A stretch of 60,334 nt of DNA from Bacteroidota bacterium (GTDB lineage: Bacteria; Bacteroidota; Bacteroidia; Bacteroidales; UBA12481), in contig JABHCC010000198.1 in assembly GCA_018669475.1 (NCBI GenBank), positions 1-60,334 of the forward strand. Reading direction: 5' to 3'. The position numbers and the translations under genes are program-made. The notes under the pieces are model-generated. The model had not been told where the DNA came from, ran no database searches, and saw only the letters and a list, made by a program, of their open reading frames with translations. How positions within the stretch are numbered: position 1 is the first letter of the stretch; every line of letters starts with the position of its first letter. This document shows, one piece after another, positions 28,212 through 35,532 of this stretch.

Positions 28212-31200
28212 TTAATCAATTTTAAATTCAATTTCAGGATGCATTTTGAGAAAACTGAGAAGTTCAGGATTAATTTCCACCCTGTGGGAGCGGCTGAACA
28301 TCTCTACCCAGATTTTCTCAACCGGGTCAAATATTAGGAATTTCAGATGAGTATTGCCCTTGTTTTTTCTCATAGCCTGCTCCAGAGTTTCCACAAGTTT
28401 TTTGTTTACATCCGAAAGGGCAATTCTTAAAGTAATAGCTTTGATCATGCTTTCTCTAATATCCGACAGGAGATGAATTACTTTAACTTTGAATTCCAGT
28501 TCATCTTCGTTAAAAGGTCGGGGACCAATTTTACCAGTTAGAAATAAGGTGTATCCTGGTTGCATGTAATTCCGGAAACGCATGTAATCCTTTGAGAAAA
28601 ACATCAGACTGGTTTGGTCGGTGAAATCTTCAATGCTTAGTTTTCCGTATGGCTTATTATTTTTTGTAGTTCGATGCTCCGCCTGGGTAACTATTCCGGC
28701 AACCTTTATTTCTCTCCCTTTCAGATCATTCAAATTTTCGAGATCACCCAGGTTGGCATTGCAAAAATGCTTGATTTCCAAACTGTAATCATCGAGAGGG
28801 TGGGCTGACAGGTAAATTCCCACGAGCTCTTTTTCCTGATTCAGCAGCTGTAATTTTGACCATTCGACACCTTCGGCAGGCTGAGGTCTGGAAACTGTTG
28901 TTTCAGTAGCCGGACCACCAAACAGGCTTTGCTGTGCTCCTCCTTTTTCTTCTTGCATGCGAATGCCATATCTCATGAGGGTCTCGATAAAGCTTTGTCC
29001 TTTTTCATCTTCTGCAAGAAATCTGTAACGTGGAAAGTCATATAACTTATCCAATGCCCCGGATAGTGCAAGGGATTCTAATACTTTCTTATTGACTGAT
29101 TTGAGATTGACTCGCTCTGCAAAATCATAAATATCTTTAAACAGGCCATTCTCATTTCTTTCACTGATTATATCCTCAACAGCACCTGCGCCAACGCCTT
29201 TTACAGCCGCTAAGCCAAATCGGATATCCCCATCTTTGTTTACTGTAAATCGTAAAAAACTTTCATTGACATGCGGACCCAATACAGCTTTACCCATTCG
29301 CTTGCATTCGTCCATGTATATTTTAATCTTCTTAATGTCAGAGAAATTCCTACTAAGCACGGCGGCCATGTATTCAGCAGGGTGATTTGCCTTTAAATAA
29401 CTTGTTTGAAATGCAACAACGGAATATGCAGCCGAATGAGATCTGTTAAATCCGTATTTTGCAAATTCCTGCATGATGCTGAAAATTTCTTCAGCCTTGT
29501 CTTTGGCAATATCTTTTTGCTCAGCCCCTTCTACGAATGTAACCTTCTGTTCTTCCATTACATCCATATTCTTCTTACCCATAGCCCTTCGCAGAAGATC
29601 CGCTTTTCCCAGTGAAAAGCCTCCGATAATCTGTGCAGCCTGCATAATTTGTTCCTGATACACCATGATACCATAGGTGTCTTCGAGTATACCTTTGAGC
29701 AAGTCATGTGGGTATGCCACGGTTTCCAGACCATGTTTCCGTTTAATGAACTGAGGTATGTAATCCATTGGTCCCGGACGATACAGAGCATTCATCGCAA
29801 TCAGGTCTTCAATACCTGTTGGTTTTAATTCTTTCAGATAACCTCTCATTCCGGGAGATTCAAACTGAAAAGTACCGATGGTTTCTCCCCTCTGATACAA
29901 AGTAAAAGTTTTACTGTCTTCGTATGAGATATTATCCATGTCGACCATTATGTTTTTCGACAATTGAATATTGTCAACACACTCCCGGATAATAGAGAGG
30001 GTCTTCAATCCCAGGAAGTCCATTTTCAGCATGCCCACATTCTCAACATGCTTTCCGTCATATTGTGTAAGATAAAGATTTGTATCTTTTGAAGTGCTTA
30101 GAGGAATGTGTTCAATAAGGTCCTCGGATCCAATTATTACTCCACAGGCGTGTATGCCTGACTGTCTTACTGATCCTTCAAGTGTTTCAGCGAGGGTGAG
30201 GGTTTTCTTCACCAGGCTATCACCATCTTTCTTTTCCTTTTTTAATTCGGGTACATCTTTATAGGCCTGACTCAGACTTACTTTTGGCCCTTCAGGCACT
30301 AATTTTGCCAAACGATTAGCCTCAGGAAGAGCAAGGTTAATAACCCGTGCAACATCCCTGATTGAACTTTTGGCAGCCATTGTGCCGAAGGTGATGATTT
30401 GAGCAACTCTCTCTTTACCGTATTTATTAACAACCCATTTCAGTACATCATCACGGCCATCCTCATCAAAATCAATATCAATATCAGGCATGCTAACACG
30501 CTCGGGATTCAGGAAACGTTCAAAAAGGAGTTTGTATTTAATTGGGTCAATATCAGTAATTCCAGTGCAGAAGGCCACAGCTGAGCCGGCTGCTGATCCG
30601 CGTCCGGGACCAACTGAAACATTCTGGTCACGGGCTGCTTTTATCAGATCCTGTACGATCAGGAAATATCCGGCAAATCCCATGTCGGCAACTACTTTGA
30701 GCTCATAATCAAGTCTGTCGCGAACCTCATCAGTAATCTCCGGGTAGCGGGATTCAGCTCCTTCAAAGCTCAGGTGTCGTAAATAATCATCCTGGTTTTC
30801 AAAGCCATCCGGCAGGTCAAAAGCTGGAAGCAAAACTTCCCTGTCAAGGTCATAATTTTCAATTTTCTCAGCTACCTCCAGAGTCGTTGATATCGCTTCA
30901 GGGCAATCTTCGAAAAGCGCAGACATTTGTTCAGCAGTTTTAAAAAACTCATGTCCGGTAAATTTCATTCGGGCAGAATCATTGAAGTCTTTGCCTGTAC
31001 TTAAACAAAGAAGAATATCCTGAGCCTCTGCATCATGCTCGTTTAAATAATGGACATCGTTAGTGGCTATGATACCGACATCGTTTTTTTTGGCCAGTTC
31101 AATCAGGATAGGATTGATTTTCTTCTGCTCTTCGTAGCCATGATTTTGTAATTCAACATAATAATCATCGCCGAATAAGCTTTTGTAGCGCAAAATAACT

Positions 31201-31670
31201 TCCTCTGCCGCATCTTTTCCATGATTCAGTGCAGCTTTGGGAAGCTCTCCTCCCAGACAGGATGAACATGCTATCAGGCCTTCATGGTATTTGGTCAGTA
31301 CTTCCCAATCGATTCTTGGCTTGTAATAAAAACCTTCAATGTATGCCAGGGAAACAAGCTTGACTAAATTGTGATATCCGACTTTATTCTTGGCCAGCAA
31401 TATGAGATGAAAACGTTTTCGATCTTCTTTGTCAGTCTTGTCCAGACGTCCTTTTGGGGCAAGATATACTTCACAGCCAATAATGGGCTTAATTTTGGCT
31501 TTTCTGCTTGCGTCGAAGAATTTCTTTACGCCAAACATATTGCCATGATCGGTTATTGCCAGTGCAGGCATCTTCAGTTCCTTGGCCCTCTTAAGCAAAT
31601 CGGGTATACGGGTTGCACCGTCAAGAATGGAATACTGAGTATGCAAATGCAAATGGACGAAATCACTCAT
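28212..31670 (-). CDS. dnaE: DNA polymerase III alpha subunit
   Basis: 1152 residues, full-length DnaE1. The N-terminal PHP domain begins with HLHLHTQYSILDGA; the polymerase active-site aspartates are in PDIDIDFDEDGR near residue 400; GPGRGSAAGSAVAFC is the nucleotide site; the helix-hairpin-helix and OB-fold regions follow, with KVAGIVTQAEHRTTKNNKPYG around residue 985 at the OB fold. No intein or split is visible. It copies the chromosome as part of the replicase. It is divergent from rpsP. Confidence 0.97.
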   Translation of the reverse strand: MSDFVHLHLHTQYSILDGATRIPDLLKRAKELKMPALAITDHGNMFGVKKFFDASRKAKIKPIIGCEVYLAPKGRLDKTDKEDRKRFHLILLAKNKVGYHNLVKLVSLAYIEGFYYKPRIDWEVLTKYHEGLIACSSCLGGELPKAALNHGKDAAEEVILRYKSLFGDDYYVELQNHGYEEQKKINPILIELAKKNDVGIIATNDVHYLNEHDAEAQDILLCLSTGKDFNDSARMKFTGHEFFKTAEQMSALFEDCPEAISTTLEVAEKIENYDLDREVLLPAFDLPDGFENQDDYLRHLSFEGAESRYPEITDEVRDRLDYELKVVADMGFAGYFLIVQDLIKAARDQNVSVGPGRGSAAGSAVAFCTGITDIDPIKYKLLFERFLNPERVSMPDIDIDFDEDGRDDVLKWVVNKYGKERVAQIITFGTMAAKSSIRDVARVINLALPEANRLAKLVPEGPKVSLSQAYKDVPELKKEKKDGDSLVKKTLTLAETLEGSVRQSGIHACGVIIGSEDLIEHIPLSTSKDTNLYLTQYDGKHVENVGMLKMDFLGLKTLSIIRECVDNIQLSKNIMVDMDNISYEDSKTFTLYQRGETIGTFQFESPGMRGYLKELKPTGIEDLIAMNALYRPGPMDYIPQFIKRKHGLETVAYPHDLLKGILEDTYGIMVYQEQIMQAAQIIGGFSLGKADLLRRAMGKKNMDVMEEQKVTFVEGAEQKDIAKDKAEEIFSIMQEFAKYGFNRSHSAAYSVVAFQTSYLKANHPAEYMAAVLSRNFSDIKKIKIYMDECKRMGKAVLGPHVNESFLRFTVNKDGDIRFGLAAVKGVGAGAVEDIISERNENGLFKDIYDFAERVNLKSVNKKVLESLALSGALDKLYDFPRYRFLAEDEKGQSFIETLMRYGIRMQEEKGGAQQSLFGGPATETTVSRPQPAEGVEWSKLQLLNQEKELVGIYLSAHPLDDYSLEIKHFCNANLGDLENLNDLKGREIKVAGIVTQAEHRTTKNNKPYGKLSIEDFTDQTSLMFFSKDYMRFRNYMQPGYTLFLTGKIGPRPFNEDELEFKVKVIHLLSDIRESMIKAITLRIALSDVNKKLVETLEQAMRKNKGNTHLKFLIFDPVEKIWVEMFSRSHRVEINPELLSFLKMHPEIEFKID

Positions 31671-31795
31671 ATAGTAAAATTTTAATAATCAACAGCTTCC
31701 CGATTGGCTTTCTTCGTACCGGACGGCAAGTAAAAATACAACAAATGCTATGCTAATGTTGATGTGTTTAAAACTCTTGAAAAAGATTATCAAAC

Positions 31796-31827
31796 TTTTG
31801 TGTAAGAATTAATTACTCGTATCTTTG
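31796..31827 (+). promoter_or_regulatory. Promoter of rpsP-rimM
   Basis: TTTTG at 31796-31800 and TATCTTTG at 31820-31827 are separated by 19 bp, matching the Bacteroidota -33/-7 promoter pattern (TTTG, then TAnnTTTG). Start of transcription would fall near 31834, about 30 bp before the rpsP ATG. This is the best promoter in the window. Confidence 0.75.
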
Positions 31828-31864
31828 CACCCACGTTTTTTTAAGGTAAAATAATTATTAGATA

Positions 31865-32614
31865 ATGCCAGCAAGAATTAGATTAGCTAGACACGGGAGA
31901 AAGTCCCGTCCGTATTACTACATTGTAGTTGCGGATAGCAGGGCGCCACGAGATGGTAAGTTTATTGAGAGGATTGGTTCATATAATCCTGTCACAAATC
32001 CTGCTTCAATTGACCTGGATTTTGATAAAGCTTTAGATTGGATACAGAAAGGAGCTCAACCCTCCGATACTGCAAGAGCAATTTTGAAGCAAAAAGGTGT
32101 AATGTACAAGAACCACCTGATCAAAGGTGTTAAAAAAGGTGCACTTTCTGAGGAAGAGGTTGATGAGAAATTTCAAATTTGGATAGAAGAGAAAGAATCA
32201 AAGGTTGATAGCGTAATTAAGAAGCTTAATGAAGAGCTGAGAATTGACAAAAAGCAACGTTTTGATGCTGAATCAAAGGTTCGTGAAGCTATGGCAGCCG
32301 AACTGGCGAAAAGGAATGCTGATTTAGTTGCTGAAGCTGAAGCCGCTACTGCCGCTGCGCAAGTGAAAAAAGAAAAGGAAGAAGTTGTTGAGGAAGCTGC
32401 TCCAAAGGCTGTAGAGCCAAAGGTAGAAGCTGCTCCTAAAGTTGAAGAGAAAAAAGCCGAAGAGCCAAAAGCAGAAGCTGCTCCAAAAGTTGAGGAGAAA
32501 AAAGCAGAAGAACCAAAAACAGAAGCTGCTCCTAAAGTTGAGGAGAAAAAAGCTGAAGAGCCAAAAGCAGAAGCTGCTCCAAAGACTGAGGAGAAAGCAA
32601 CTGAGAAAAAATAA
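31865..32614 (+). CDS. rpsP: Ribosomal protein bS16 with long repetitive C-terminal extension
   Basis: 249 residues; residues 1 to about 80 are canonical bS16 (PARIRLARHGRKSRPYYYIVVADSR, RIGSYNP). The remaining ~170 residues are an extension: first a charged helical stretch (to ~155), then low-complexity Ala/Lys/Glu/Pro sequence. From residue 188 three 16-residue repeats of the type EAAPKVEEKKAEEPKA occur, plus a fourth partial one. Canonical bS16 proteins of about 80-100 residues lack this; extended forms are known in Bacteroidota. The extension is likely surface exposed on the ribosome and disordered. Transcribed with rimM, though a strong terminator lies between them. Confidence 0.95.
   Translation: MPARIRLARHGRKSRPYYYIVVADSRAPRDGKFIERIGSYNPVTNPASIDLDFDKALDWIQKGAQPSDTARAILKQKGVMYKNHLIKGVKKGALSEEEVDEKFQIWIEEKESKVDSVIKKLNEELRIDKKQRFDAESKVREAMAAELAKRNADLVAEAEAATAAAQVKKEKEEVVEEAAPKAVEPKVEAAPKVEEKKAEEPKAEAAPKVEEKKAEEPKTEAAPKVEEKKAEEPKAEAAPKTEEKATEKK
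32426..32569 (+). repeat. 48-bp tandem repeat in rpsP
   Basis: Three in-frame copies of a 48 bp unit encode the 16-residue Ala-Pro-Lys-Glu repeat of the bS16 tail, with a degenerate fourth copy to 32611. Unit count may vary between strains because of slippage. Confidence 0.85.
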
Positions 32615-32649
32615 TAAGCTGCAGAATTAGCTTAACAGTTTAGGATAAA

Positions 32650-32678
32650 AAGGTGTGTCGTTGACACGCCTTTTTTTT
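32650..32678 (+). terminator. Rho-independent terminator after rpsP
   Basis: Stem AGGTGTGTC/GACACGCCT with one G-T pair and a 3-base loop, then eight T at 32671-32678. It lies 24 bp before rimM, so either rimM has its own promoter or read-through attenuates it relative to rpsP. Confidence 0.8.
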
Positions 32679-32702
32679 ACCTTTATCTGAACTATAATAG
32701 TT

Positions 32703-33233
32703 ATGATCTTTAAAGAAAGACCAAAACAGATCGGAACAATTACAAAATCTCATGGGGTTCATGGAGGTTTAGTAGTGATTACTGACGAGCATCTGCAAGG
32801 TGATCTGGAATTTCCAGAATGGATCTTTATTGAAATCCAGGGAGGCCTGGTTCCCTATGCCTGCCGCAGGGAGGATTGCTTTTACAAAGATAATCAGTGC
32901 ATGGTAGTTTTTCTAAAAGGCCTGACAAATAAAGATTTAACTTCTGAATTGATTGACTGTGCAGTATTCTTCCCTGATCAAAATATGGAGACGCAATCTG
33001 ATTCTGGTTTCGACTTTCCCGGTTTAATCGGATTTACTGTCAGTATGAAAGCATATTCTGAGGAAGGTGAAGTTGTTGATTGGATGGATATTCCTGATAA
33101 TCCCCTTCTGGTAATTCAGTGGCGTGAAAAGGAAATACTCCTTCCTGCCCGAGATCAATTTGTCATCTCTGTAGACTATGATAATAAGCAGATCCTTGTC
33201 GAACCTCCTGATGGTCTGATGGAAATTGAATGA
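32703..33233 (+). CDS. rimM: Ribosome maturation factor RimM
   Basis: 176 residues. The N-terminal RimM barrel begins IGTITKSHGVHGGLVV (usual GxIxxxhGlxGelkv) and the C-terminal PRC-barrel region includes NPLLVIQWREKEILLPA and DQFVISVDYDNKQILVEPPDGL. It assists 30S head maturation by binding uS19. The position after rpsP is the conserved arrangement; trmD, the usual next gene, is absent here. Ends one base before the minus-strand tsaC-like stop. Confidence 0.92.
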   Translation: MIFKERPKQIGTITKSHGVHGGLVVITDEHLQGDLEFPEWIFIEIQGGLVPYACRREDCFYKDNQCMVVFLKGLTNKDLTSELIDCAVFFPDQNMETQSDSGFDFPGLIGFTVSMKAYSEEGEVVDWMDIPDNPLLVIQWREKEILLPARDQFVISVDYDNKQILVEPPDGLMEIE

Positions 33234-33797
33234 TTATTTCCTGAGGATTTTTATTTCGCCACCCAACCCAAGCTTTATAACTGATGAGGCCCTGTGAAGC
33301 CGGGTATCATCCTGCCGCCAGTTCACAACATGATCTACCTGCTCTTTCAGTGCAGAATCTATGTCATAGTAATCTTTGGGGGAAGGACGACCACTGAAAT
33401 TGGCTGAGCTTGAAACGATCGGACGTCGGAACTGTCGTAGTAAAGCCTGGCAGAAAGGGTCATCAGGAATACGCATCCCTATGCTACCATCCGGTGCAGG
33501 TATATTTGGAGCCAGATTCTTTGCACCGGGAATAACCAGAGTAAGTGCTTTTTCTGCAAGGGCAAACAATTCAAAAGCAATATCAGGCAACTCTGTAACA
33601 TAACGTTCCGCCATGAATTCATCAGACACAAGAATAAGCATGCTTTTCTCCTTTTCGCGCCCTTTGATCCGATATATTTTTTCTACAGCTTCGCTGGAGC
33701 TTGCATCACAACCCATACCCCAAATTGTATCGCTTGGATAAAGAATGGTTCCGCCTTTTCGTAGTATATCCAGTGCAAGTTTAAGTTCTTTTTGCAT
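33234..33797 (-). CDS. tsaC: L-threonylcarbamoyladenylate synthase (Sua5/YrdC/YciO family)
   Basis: 187 residues, a single YrdC domain without the Sua5 extension. GGTILYPSDTIWGMGCDA, KGREKEKSM (lysine-rich substrate site), GMRIPDDPFCQALL and IVSSSANFSGRPSPKD are characteristic. It makes threonylcarbamoyl-AMP from threonine, bicarbonate and ATP for the tRNA t6A37 modification. YciO-type paralogues look alike, so this is the likely but not certain role. The start overlaps the end of the glycosyltransferase gene by 17 bp. Confidence 0.85.
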   Translation of the reverse strand: MQKELKLALDILRKGGTILYPSDTIWGMGCDASSSEAVEKIYRIKGREKEKSMLILVSDEFMAERYVTELPDIAFELFALAEKALTLVIPGAKNLAPNIPAPDGSIGMRIPDDPFCQALLRQFRRPIVSSSANFSGRPSPKDYYDIDSALKEQVDHVVNWRQDDTRLHRASSVIKLGLGGEIKILRK

Positions 33798-34539
33798 ATA
33801 AATCCCTTAGCTTAATGTACTTTAAAAATACGTAACGGGCAGAAATACAGGCAAATTGAAAGCCCAATCGTCCTTCAAGAAAACCAAGCTTGACAAAGAA
33901 TTCCTGAATGAACCGCCAACATGCATGCACAAGCGCCTGACCTCTTTGAGCATTTTTTCCTCCCTCAAAATAGGCTTTTGCGGCAATACTTGAGAAATGC
34001 TCTGCTTTTTGCAAATGATCATTTCTGTCATCAATGACCCAATGCAGAATGTCAGCCTTAATGACATGACTCTCAACTCCCTCACTCAGCCTGACAAAGT
34101 CATGCGGATCATATCCTGTCCACCAGGCATGTCGACGATCAAAAAGACGAAGCTTTCGATCAGGATATAAACTTGTATGCCTCATCCAACGACCGCAATA
34201 ATGATTGCTCCTATTGAAATAATAGCCATAACTCTGCCAGTTGTTTTTTATTTTTATCACCTCCCGGATGGCCTCCTCCGAAAGGGCCTCGTCAGCGTCA
34301 AGCGAGAGAATAATGTCATTAGCAGCCATCCCCATAGCCCTGTTTTTCTGAATAATATACCCATCAAATTTATGCTGTTCAAATCTAACACCCAGCCGCT
34401 TACATATCTCAGATGTTTTATCGCCTGAAAAAGAATCGAGCACAAATATTTCATCCGCAATATCACGAACCGAAACAATACAACGCTCAATAAATTCCTC
34501 CTCATTAAAAGAAATAATAACAACCGATAATTTAACCAT
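33781..34539 (-). CDS. Glycosyltransferase family 2 (WaaE/KdtX-like)
   Basis: 252 residues from the ATG at 34539; a GTG one codon earlier (34542) is possible but less likely. LSVVIISFNEEEFIERCI begins the GT-A fold, FVLDSFSGDKT follows and LSLDADEAL gives the DxD metal site. The stretch HWVIDDRNDHLQKAEHFSS resembles the LPS inner-core beta-1,4-glucosyltransferase family (WaaE/KdtX), so it probably adds a sugar to the lipooligosaccharide core. It is co-directional and overlapping with the tsaC-like gene. Confidence 0.85.
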   Translation of the reverse strand: MVKLSVVIISFNEEEFIERCIVSVRDIADEIFVLDSFSGDKTSEICKRLGVRFEQHKFDGYIIQKNRAMGMAANDIILSLDADEALSEEAIREVIKIKNNWQSYGYYFNRSNHYCGRWMRHTSLYPDRKLRLFDRRHAWWTGYDPHDFVRLSEGVESHVIKADILHWVIDDRNDHLQKAEHFSSIAAKAYFEGGKNAQRGQALVHACWRFIQEFFVKLGFLEGRLGFQFACISARYVFLKYIKLRDLYAKRT

Positions 34540-34555
34540 CACAAATAATAATAAA

Positions 34556-34614
34556 TTAACCCTTAACCCTTACACCCTAACCCTTAACCCTTATACCTTA
34601 ACCCTTACCCTAAG
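34556..34614. repeat. Telomere-like heptamer array (TTAACCC/TTACCC type)
   Basis: About eight imperfect copies of CCCTTAA (with TACACCC, CCCTAA and TATACC variants) fill the gap between the glycosyltransferase and dapD genes. On the minus strand it reads GGGTTAA repeats. It is not coding and no hairpin is apparent. Confidence 0.85.
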
Positions 34615-34635
34615 CTTTAGCTCTTCCCACGCGCC

Positions 34636-35451
34636 TCATACGGCCACATCATACTCCCGTAGTGCATCATTCAATGAAGTCTTTTTATTGGTAGATTCTT
34701 TTCTGGTTCCAATGATTAGTGCACAGGGAACCTGATATTCTCCGGCCGGAAATCTTTTTGTATATGAGCCGGGAATAACCACTGATCTTGCCGGAATGAT
34801 TCCTTTATACTCAATGGCTTTGTTACCTGTGACATCAATTATTTTAGTTGATCCGGTAATAACCACATTGGCTCCCAAAACAGCTTCTGAGCCGACCCGG
34901 GCTCCTTCAACAAGGATGCATCTCGAACCGATAAAGGCATTATTCTCAATTATTACAGGTGCCGCCTGAATTGGTTCCAGAACCCCACCAATGCCAACTC
35001 CTCCGCTCAGATGAACATGTTTGCCAATTTGTGCACATGATCCCACTGTTGCCCATGTATCAATCATGCTCCCTTCTTCAACATAAGCTCCGATGTTTAC
35101 ATACGAGGGCATCATAATCACTCCGGATGAGATATATGCTCCATATCTGGCAACCGCATGGGGTACTACCCGAATACCTAATTTGTCATACTGCGTTTTT
35201 AATGGGATTTTATCGTGAAACTCTAATACACCCGCTTCCATCTTTTCCATTTTCCTGGTGGGGAAATAAAGAATAACCGCTTTTTTAATCCATTCGTTCA
35301 ATATCCACTCTCCATCCTTTGGATATGCAACACGACATCGGCCTTTATCAAGATCCTCAATAAGGGATTCAATCGCAGATAAAGTCTCCTTTTCTCTGAG
35401 CAATTCCCGATTTTCCCAGGCCGATTCTATTATTTTCTTTCTTGCATCCAT
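34636..35451 (-). CDS. dapD: Tetrahydrodipicolinate N-succinyltransferase
   Basis: 271 residues from the ATG at 35451; an upstream in-frame start at 35520 would add 23 residues that run across the promoter, so it is rejected. The protein forms a left-handed beta helix from hexapeptide repeats (GAYVEEGSMIDTWATVGSCA, IGKHVHLSGGVGIGG, NAFIGSRCILVEGARVG). It succinylates tetrahydrodipicolinate in the lysine/diaminopimelate pathway. SVVIPGSYTKRFPAGEYQVPC near residue 220 matches the C-terminal substrate-binding part. Full length. Confidence 0.95.
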   Translation of the reverse strand: MDARKKIIESAWENRELLREKETLSAIESLIEDLDKGRCRVAYPKDGEWILNEWIKKAVILYFPTRKMEKMEAGVLEFHDKIPLKTQYDKLGIRVVPHAVARYGAYISSGVIMMPSYVNIGAYVEEGSMIDTWATVGSCAQIGKHVHLSGGVGIGGVLEPIQAAPVIIENNAFIGSRCILVEGARVGSEAVLGANVVITGSTKIIDVTGNKAIEYKGIIPARSVVIPGSYTKRFPAGEYQVPCALIIGTRKESTNKKTSLNDALREYDVAV

Positions 35452-35469
35452 GTTATTTGAATATGTTGT

Positions 35470-35477
35470 CAAAGATA
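35470..35477 (-). promoter_or_regulatory. Putative -7 box of dapD
   Basis: TATCTTTG on the minus strand, 18 bp upstream of the dapD ATG; it fits TAnnTTTG. This forms a divergent pair with the box at 35499 serving the S9 peptidase. Confidence 0.4.
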
Positions 35478-35498
35478 ATGCGATTAGATGTATTTTTT

Positions 35499-35506
35499 TA
35501 CCTTTG
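35499..35506 (+). promoter_or_regulatory. Putative -7 box of the S9 peptidase gene
   Basis: TACCTTTG on the plus strand, 26 bp upstream of the S9 peptidase ATG. It fits TAnnTTTG; the -33 element is not evident. Confidence 0.4.
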
Positions 35507-35532
35507 AAAACTGACCTCAAAAACCCTAATGT

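Noticed and set aside
32426-32611. CRISPR-like repeat in rpsP
   Set aside because: The units are contiguous, in frame, without spacers, and encode a protein tail.
34556-34614. A true telomere or contig end
   Set aside because: The array lies inside a continuous stretch with genes on both sides and is imperfect and short.
35452-35520. Longer start for dapD
   Set aside because: It would run over a good -7 box and adds non-homologous residues.
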